A DNA stretch of 8,812 nt from WJMT01 sp041686095 (GTDB lineage Bacteria; Acidobacteriota; Aminicenantia; Aminicenantales; Aminicenantaceae), in contig JAWLEN010000094.1 in NCBI GenBank assembly GCA_041686095.1, positions 1 to 8,812 of the forward strand, in the 5' to 3' direction. A program made the translations under genes and the position numbers. The notes under the pieces were generated by a model. It searched no databases and was not told where the DNA came from. It saw nothing but the letters and a program-made list of their open reading frames with translations. How positions within the stretch are numbered: the first letter of the stretch is position 1; each line of letters begins with the position of its first letter. Below are positions 1 to 3,853 of this stretch, one piece after another.

Positions 1-3
1 CAT
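1..3 (-). CDS. Start codon of an off-window gene (only the ATG is visible)
   Basis: The first three bases read CAT, an ATG on the minus strand. A textbook ribosome binding site precedes it: AAAAAAGGAG on the minus strand (bases 20 to 11), then a 7-nt A-rich spacer. The coding sequence itself lies outside the window, so the product cannot be identified. It points the same way as the ferredoxin/NifX pair, but about 310 nt and a palindromic element separate them, so it may have its own promoter. A weak candidate is TTGATT (53-48) with an imperfect -10 near 30-23. In other genomes NifX/ferredoxin pairs often neighbour Mrp/MinD-type ATPases; that is a guess for this gene. Confidence 0.7.
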
Positions 4-10
4 TTTTTTG

Positions 11-20
11 CTCCTTTTTT
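11..20 (-). promoter_or_regulatory. Strong ribosome binding site for the off-window left gene
   Basis: The minus strand reads AAAAAAGGAG followed by CAAAAAA and ATG. Spacing and sequence match the sites of the NifX and permease genes here, which is the main reason for treating base 3 as a real start. Confidence 0.7.
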
Positions 21-63
21 GTGATATATGTTCATTTCATTTTAATTAATCAATGACCATTTA

Positions 64-220
64 ACAACTATTGAGAGGGAAAGGGCAAGGGATGAGGAAT
101 CCCCTGTGAGGGCGGAGCGGGCATGGTTCCTCTTTAGAGGGGAGCGAAGCCCGAACCGGGAGAGAGATTCATCGCTGGTGAATCGAGCGGGTGACGAATC
201 CCTTGCTCTTCCCCTGTTGT
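64..220. repeat. GC-rich palindromic intergenic element
   Basis: This stretch is clearly richer in G and C than its flanks and contains several inverted repeats. The outer arms are ACAAC (64-68) with GTTGT (216-220), and GGGAAAGGGCAAGGGAT (77-93) with ATCCCTTGCTCTTCCCC (198-214), which pair at all but one position if one G-T pair is allowed. Inside are CGGGC (118-122)/GCCCG (149-153) enclosing the perfect hairpin CCTC-TTTA-GAGG (129-140), and GATTCA (166-171)/TGAATC (179-184) around a 7-nt loop. No protein reading of it is convincing. It could be a MITE- or REP-like mobile palindrome, or a structured RNA in the transcript between the ferredoxin and the off-window gene. No long T-run follows on either strand, so a simple terminator is less likely. 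Confidence 0.6.
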
Positions 221-249
221 ATTAGCTTCTATTAGAGAGGTAAAGATAC

Positions 250-282
250 TATCTTATTTAACTCAAGTCTAAATATAAGATA
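250..282. repeat. Inverted repeat TATCTTAT / ATAAGATA
   Basis: Perfect 8-bp arms at 250-257 and 275-282 are separated by 17 nt, in the AT-rich gap just downstream of the ferredoxin stop. It could be a weak stem in the 3' part of that transcript or a protein-binding site. The AT-rich composition makes chance a real alternative. Confidence 0.3.
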
Positions 283-317
283 TAATGAAAAGTCAGTTTT
301 CTATGATGGGAGTAATA

Positions 318-746
318 TTATTTATTTCCCCTGCGCCGCCGTCTTTTATTTCCTCCTCCTCTCCCTCCTGTTCTCATTCCTCTTCGGCTAAAGGAATCAG
401 GGCTCCCAAAATATTGAATCACTGATTTGATTCCCTTTATAAGGCTTTCTCCAATGGAAAAAGCCTTCTGAATTCTCTCTTCAGATTGAGGAGTGGGCGG
501 AGGTGAATAAGGTTTATCTTGGACTGCAGGAGGGGCTGGATAGTTATTTTGGACGGTGGGAGTTTCTTTATCCAGAACTTGGTAGATGGCATCTAGAGGG
601 CAGTCGTACATACATTGGAGGCAGTCTGTGCATTTTTGTTGGTCGATGATGGCAAGGTCATTTTCTATGGTTATAGCCTGTTCTGGACAGGATGATACAC
701 ATATCCCGCAGCCAGTACATTTTTCTTCATCCAAATAAATTGACAT
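318..746 (-). CDS. 2[4Fe-4S] ferredoxin-domain protein with Arg/Gly-rich tail
   Basis: This 142-residue cytoplasmic protein has two complete 4Fe-4S binding motifs of the form CX2CX2CX3CP: Cys10, 13, 16, 20 and Cys39, 42, 45, 49. Residues 1-60 form a bacterial-type ferredoxin that probably passes single electrons at low potential. After the domain comes a Pro-rich linker (about 65-90), a short helical stretch (about 92-118) and a basic tail (about 119-142) rich in Arg and Gly with a run of five Arg. That makes it more than twice the length of a minimal ferredoxin. It starts 2 nt after the stop of the NifX-type gene and lacks a clear Shine-Dalgarno sequence, so translation is probably coupled. 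The pairing suggests a role in handling or delivering iron-sulfur or other metal cofactors. Its electron partner is not visible. The fold is certain, the role inferred. Confidence 0.93.
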   Translation of the reverse strand: MSIYLDEEKCTGCGICVSSCPEQAITIENDLAIIDQQKCTDCLQCMYDCPLDAIYQVLDKETPTVQNNYPAPPAVQDKPYSPPPTPQSEERIQKAFSIGESLIKGIKSVIQYFGSPDSFSRRGMRTGGRGGGNKRRRRRGNK

Positions 747-748
747 TT

Positions 749-1285
749 TTATTTCTTATTTTTTTTCTCTAATTCTTCTATTTTTTTTGAAATATCCTTC
801 AGCTGATTGCTGAGATTTTCAGCTTGCTTTTTGAGAAAGTCAAGTTCTTGATCAGCAGAAGGCTGAGAAGTTTGAGAAGATCGAGTTGATCTCCCCATGC
901 CCCGGCCCGTGCCTCGGCCTCTGCCCATTCCAAAATGGGGGGGGACATTAGCTTGAGCTGTTTGATTCAGATTTCCCGATTTATATTGTTGAACCGCCTG
1001 TTTGACGGAGCCGCTAACTCCTACTATGATTTCAACTCCAGCTGCCTGGAAAGTCTGGAAGGCATTGGGACCGCAGCTTCCGGTAAGGATTAACTTAACT
1101 CCTTTGTTGGCAACGAGTTGAGCTGCCTGAATACCGGCTCCACTGGCTGCCATTGCACTGGAGTTTTCTATAACCTCAAAATCCATTGTTTCAGAATCAA
1201 CAATGATAAAATAAGGGCTTCTGCCGAATCTTGGATCGACTTGAGCAGAAAGATCAGGTTTTGTTGCTGTCACTGCGATTTTCAT
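749..1285 (-). CDS. NifX/NifB-type dinitrogenase Fe-Mo cofactor-binding family protein with coiled-coil tail
   Basis: The protein has 178 residues. Residues 1-108 form a NifX-like (Nitro_FeMo-Co) domain: it opens MKIAVTAT, has the family's DPRFGRSPYF segment (17-26), and an ILTGSCGPNAF segment (66-76) with a Cys. Proteins of this family bind iron-sulfur or Fe-Mo cofactors or their precursors. Most members in anaerobes occur without nitrogenase, as here, and their role is poorly known. A Gly/Arg/Met-rich linker (119-132, GMGRGRGTGRGMGR) and a predicted coiled coil (146-175) follow. That tail resembles small DUF5320-type proteins often encoded beside NifX-like genes, so this may be a fusion. 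The ATG at 1285 has AAAGGAG 7 nt upstream. The gene leads a two-gene operon with the ferredoxin, behind a promoter that overlaps a Fur-like palindrome. The family call is firm; function is inferred. Confidence 0.92.
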   Translation of the reverse strand: MKIAVTATKPDLSAQVDPRFGRSPYFIIVDSETMDFEVIENSSAMAASGAGIQAAQLVANKGVKLILTGSCGPNAFQTFQAAGVEIIVGVSGSVKQAVQQYKSGNLNQTAQANVPPHFGMGRGRGTGRGMGRSTRSSQTSQPSADQELDFLKKQAENLSNQLKDISKKIEELEKKNKK

Positions 1286-1292
1286 TTAGCTT

Positions 1293-1299
1293 CTCCTTT
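1293..1299 (-). promoter_or_regulatory. Ribosome binding site of the NifX-type gene
   Basis: AAAGGAG on the minus strand, 7 nt before the ATG at 1285. It fixes the start of the operon's first gene. Confidence 0.8.
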
Positions 1300-1365
1300 C
1301 CATTATTTTCCTACCGTGAATTATTCGTAGAAAAGTGAATTTTTAATTTTTTCTTTTTCGGTAAT

Positions 1366-1384
1366 AATGAAAACCATTTTCATT
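1366..1384. promoter_or_regulatory. Fur-box-like 19-bp palindrome (putative operator)
   Basis: AATGAAAACCATTTTCATT is an inverted repeat with perfect 8-bp arms around a 3-nt centre. Read on the minus strand as 7-1-7 it is TGAAAAT-G-GTTTTCA, matching 11 of 14 positions of the Fur consensus TGATAAT-N-ATTATCA. It covers the expected start point of the NifX/ferredoxin promoter (about 1381), where a bound repressor would block transcription. A metal- or redox-sensing Fur-family protein (Fur, PerR or relative) is the natural candidate; no such gene is in the window. The palindrome is seen, the regulator inferred. Confidence 0.5.
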
Positions 1385-1387
1385 TAT

Positions 1388-1416
1388 ATGATAATACTCT
1401 TACGCCAACTTGTAAA
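1388..1416 (-). promoter_or_regulatory. Promoter of the NifX-type/ferredoxin operon
   Basis: On the minus strand TTTACA (1416-1411) and TATCAT (1393-1388) are separated by 17 nt, each one base off the sigma-70 consensus. Transcription would start near 1381, inside the Fur-like palindrome, giving a leader of about 95 nt rich in A and T. Confidence 0.6.
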
Positions 1417-1470
1417 GGAACCTAAAGCTAGAAATCAGATTAAAGGAATCCTAACAGAGACGTATTTAAG

Positions 1471-1499
1471 ATTTACAAAGCAAATAAAATAAATATAAT
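1471..1499 (+). promoter_or_regulatory. Near-consensus plus-strand promoter before the NifX remnant
   Basis: TTTACA (1471-1476), 17 nt, then a perfect TATAAT (1494-1499). The predicted start point is near 1506, next to the ATG at 1507, so any translated message would be nearly leaderless. It faces away from the NifX/ferredoxin promoter; the two -35 boxes are about 55 nt apart. The surroundings are AT-rich, which raises the chance of accidental matches, but both boxes and the spacing fit well. Confidence 0.5.
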
Positions 1500-1506
1500 A
1501 AAATTA

Positions 1507-1646
1507 ATGAATGTTCCTCTAGAAAAGGATTTCTTAGTCGCTTTTGGTACAGATGATGGTGAAAGTTTGAACGATGATCATGTGGGGATGGCAAGATATT
1601 TGAGCAGAAGAACAAAGAAGTCGATAGAAAGCATCTAGTCCTGTGA
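1507..1646 (+). pseudogene. Broken N-terminal remnant of a second NifX-type protein
   Basis: An ATG at 1507 opens a 43-codon frame ending at the TAG at 1636. Its residues include FLVAFGTDDGESLNDDHVGMARY, given here in two parts: FLVAFGTDDG (9-18) and ESLNDDHVGMARY (19-31). This closely resembles the start of NifX-type domains: a short beta strand, a DDG turn, then an H(F/V)GxAxYF segment. After Tyr31 the frame goes wrong. Restoring one T near 1600 gives YFEQKNKEVDRKHLVL before a TGA at 1644, which fits the family better at first (YF) and then also ends. Only about a third of a normal domain is present, so I read it as a frameshifted, 3'-truncated paralogue of the gene at 749-1285, divergently arranged. 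No Shine-Dalgarno sequence is seen. It could instead be a tiny expressed leaderless peptide. Confidence 0.5.
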
Positions 1647-1661
1647 GGGAACGAAGCTAAG

Positions 1662-1697
1662 AAAACAGATGAAGATTTTTGATTAAAAATCTGTTTT
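1662..1697. terminator. Stem-loop at the end of the efflux operon (possible bidirectional terminator)
   Basis: AAAACAGAT (1662-1670) pairs perfectly with ATCTGTTTT (1689-1697). An alternative inner stem is GATTTTT (1674-1680)/AAAAATC (1685-1691). The structure includes the TAA stop of the outer-membrane gene. The 3' arm ends in four T on either strand, so it could end both the minus-strand operon and any plus-strand transcript from 1471-1499. The stem is AT-rich and the T-run short, so strength is doubtful. Confidence 0.4.
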
Positions 1698-3092
1698 AAG
1701 AGCAAAAAACAGGATATTATCTTTTTTAAAAGAGCCGAATTTTGTGTGATCTTCGTCTCCTGATACCATAAATCCCCCTGCTTGAAAAGTGACCAGATCC
1801 TTGATCTTGTATTCCAAAGACGGCATAAAGGCTAATGAATGTCCCTCTCCACTGAGTTCCACCAAGCCCCCTAATTCTAATGTCAGCTTGTCTCTCAGCA
1901 GGCTGTACTCAGCGCTGGCTAGAATGTAGTTTTCGATTTCCCCAAAAAACATTCCTTTTTTAAATCCAAATAAGGATTGGGCTTGAGAGGAGTAATCGGT
2001 TTCGTCAAAAAACCCGTGCAGATACTGGGCATTCAAATAAATCCCGGTCCCGATATCCAGGGTATAATCCGCACCCAGTACGTATTTGAAGTAAGAATCT
2101 TCAAAAAGGGAGAAAGTTTTTTTAACCAGAGAAGGGCCTCCATTGACAGGGATGGATATAAAGGCAAAACCATCCACATCTTCAGGCCTCACATAAGCTA
2201 GCTCAGCCCAGAATCCTAAAGAGAATATTTCTCCCGCGATATCCAATCCCAATACCTCCCTTTGGGGGTATTTATACGAGTATTCTAGTCCGTTTATCAC
2301 TGTGGGGGTGACGCCGTAAAGCCTGGGAAGACCAAAATTTCCCCGGTAATAACTCAAACCCAAGTCTGTGTTCAACAAAACGGTTGAAAATCTCAATCCC
2401 ACATTTGTATTTTGAAGAAGTTTTTTTTCAGTCTCGATTTTGACGTATGAAGGCATGAGATCGTGCGTAACCATATCTGAAAAATTATAAGGAAGGGGAG
2501 CGATCTGCCGGGATAAAAGCCACACTAATTGGATTTTAGTGAAGCCGGAAAAGTAATATTCAAAATTGAGCGCTGTCTCAGGCCGTCTTTCTGCAAAATA
2601 ATCCGGGTCAAAAGTGAGAAAATTAGCAAAATCAACGGGATTTAAATTGTCCACCACATTGACTTTATCTGCGGTTCCCCACTGGATTCTTTGTTTTCCC
2701 ACGGTGAAATCAAGGCCGTCTAAAATGAAATCAGTGATTCGAATGTTTCCTTCATAAAGAAAGAAGTCAAAAGGCTCTGCTTGAGCGGGAGCCCCTAAAG
2801 GGCTTGATTCAGGGAATCGCCATTCAGAGAACAGAGCATCCGGTTGAGAGAAACTGTCAAAGCGGACCGAATAGCTTATTTGATCAGATAAGAATCCGGA
2901 GAGGCGCAAGCGGGCTTCAATTCGTTTAAAAGCAAATTCGCCTGAATCATGGTTGAAATAAAGACCTTCGGTATTCTCTTTTAGAAAAAGAGAAGAGAAA
3001 AGCTTCACCCGCCCGGATAGGTTGACCTCTGCTCTGGCGGTCAGAGGAGAAATAAAAAGGATCACCAGAAATAAAACGACTGTTCTTTTCAC
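1683..3092 (-). CDS. Outer-membrane beta-barrel protein, DUF1302-like, of the RND export operon
   Basis: The protein has 469 residues from a GTG start at 3092. The start is chosen because GGAGG (3102-3098) lies 5 nt upstream, because the GTG overlaps the previous stop as GTGA, and because translation then begins directly with a signal peptide (VKRTVVLFLVILFISPLTARA, cleaved about residue 21). An in-frame extension to 3182 would add 30 residues before it and is unlikely. The mature part is rich in alternating, aromatic-capped beta strands, carries a VGKQRIQWG segment (131-139) with INP-like NLNPVDF (149-155) recalling DUF1302 proteins, and ends in Phe, the usual signal for BAM-assisted insertion. 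As third gene of the operon it probably provides the outer-membrane step for the RND permease and LolA-like protein. The barrel call is firm, the family assignment tentative, the substrate unknown. Confidence 0.85.
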   Translation of the reverse strand: MKRTVVLFLVILFISPLTARAEVNLSGRVKLFSSLFLKENTEGLYFNHDSGEFAFKRIEARLRLSGFLSDQISYSVRFDSFSQPDALFSEWRFPESSPLGAPAQAEPFDFFLYEGNIRITDFILDGLDFTVGKQRIQWGTADKVNVVDNLNPVDFANFLTFDPDYFAERRPETALNFEYYFSGFTKIQLVWLLSRQIAPLPYNFSDMVTHDLMPSYVKIETEKKLLQNTNVGLRFSTVLLNTDLGLSYYRGNFGLPRLYGVTPTVINGLEYSYKYPQREVLGLDIAGEIFSLGFWAELAYVRPEDVDGFAFISIPVNGGPSLVKKTFSLFEDSYFKYVLGADYTLDIGTGIYLNAQYLHGFFDETDYSSQAQSLFGFKKGMFFGEIENYILASAEYSLLRDKLTLELGGLVELSGEGHSLAFMPSLEYKIKDLVTFQAGGFMVSGDEDHTKFGSFKKDNILFFALKTDF

Positions 3093-3853
3093 CGGATCCT
3101 CCTTTTCAGATATCTGGGTGTGAACAGTTCTGAATCCAGTCCTTGGTCTGTTTGGATTTCTTTCATTGTGAGCTCTGTCCAAGATCCTTCCTTGAGATTT
3201 TTCATGGTGATCTTCACCGGGATCCAGTAGGAATCAAAGGACTTGTTTTCTTGCAGTTCTTCTTTCCACAGCTCTCCTGAAGAGTCATAAAGCTTCATCT
3301 TTATCGGAAGATTGGATTCTTTGGACACCCACATCTCTATTTTTTCATAAGGTTTGTCAGCCCCTGGTTTTTTGGAGAGTTTGAGAATCCAGGATTCCTC
3401 ATCCTCATTCATGATTTCAGCCTCATAATATTTTTGGAAAGAAGCGACTCCCAGGTCTTCGTAGGAAAAATCAGAGCCCATGAACCGGTCTGATTTATTA
3501 TGAGAAGCGATCCGGCGGATGCGGTGAAACTCGGGAAGATAAAGATACATTTGTTCTTCTGATAGAGTGAGAAATCCAACATCTCTGACATCCGGCGGAG
3601 ACACGAACTTCATAAGGCGCCAGTCATCTTGATCCGGGTTGTTTTTGGTCCAGGTTTTGAGTTCGCGTACTTTTTCGTTCCCGGAAGAACTCACGATTTT
3701 CATGGTCATGACCATCTGAGTGTCTTTGGGGGCTTCATCTCCTACGGTAAGAGCATCCACTTTTTTTAGAATATCATTCCCGGTGACATCCCAACCAAAA
3801 CCCATAGAGAACAGAAAAAGAGATAAACATATTATGACTATTTTTTTATTCAT
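3089..3853 (-). CDS. LolA-like periplasmic protein (outer membrane lipoprotein-sorting protein family)
   Basis: This 254-residue protein has a signal peptide (residues 1-20, MNKKIVIICLSLFLFSMGFG; no lipobox). The mature protein matches the LolA-like family usually annotated as outer membrane lipoprotein-sorting protein (PF17131-type): a beta-rich half-barrel with KFVSPPDVRDVGFLT (82-96), a YLYLPEFHRIRRI stretch (103-115) and the diagnostic MGSDFSYEDL (125-134). Such proteins carry lipids or other hydrophobic groups across the periplasm; family members beside RND/MMPL permeases are not the true Lol-pathway LolA. The ATG at 3853 overlaps the permease stop as ATGA and has AGGAGG 6 nt upstream. 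The downstream barrel gene overlaps by GTGA. This points to a soluble shuttle between the permease and the outer membrane. Family and operon are clear; cargo is not. Confidence 0.9.
   Translation of the reverse strand: MNKKIVIICLSLFLFSMGFGWDVTGNDILKKVDALTVGDEAPKDTQMVMTMKIVSSSGNEKVRELKTWTKNNPDQDDWRLMKFVSPPDVRDVGFLTLSEEQMYLYLPEFHRIRRIASHNKSDRFMGSDFSYEDLGVASFQKYYEAEIMNEDEESWILKLSKKPGADKPYEKIEMWVSKESNLPIKMKLYDSSGELWKEELQENKSFDSYWIPVKITMKNLKEGSWTELTMKEIQTDQGLDSELFTPRYLKRRIR

Noticed and set aside
64..220. tRNA or rRNA fragment
   Set aside because: No anticodon arm, T-loop motif or CCA end can be placed, despite the cloverleaf-like pairing.
1118..1330. A 70-codon plus-strand frame
   Set aside because: It is antisense to the NifX-type gene and its promoter region, with no ribosome binding site and no family resemblance.
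318..1646. A nitrogenase (nif) locus
   Set aside because: NifX-type domains occur widely outside nitrogen fixation. No nifHDK, nifB or nifEN sequence is present.
1466..1705. A 79-codon open frame on the minus strand
   Set aside because: It overlaps the end of the outer-membrane gene, has low-complexity Leu/Ser/Phe content and no ribosome binding site, and lies antisense to the NifX remnant.
3093..3182. In-frame N-terminal extension of the outer-membrane protein to 3182
   Set aside because: It would put 30 charged residues before an evident signal peptide and overlap the LolA-like gene by 94 nt. The GTG at 3092 has GGAGG at ideal spacing and a GTGA overlap.
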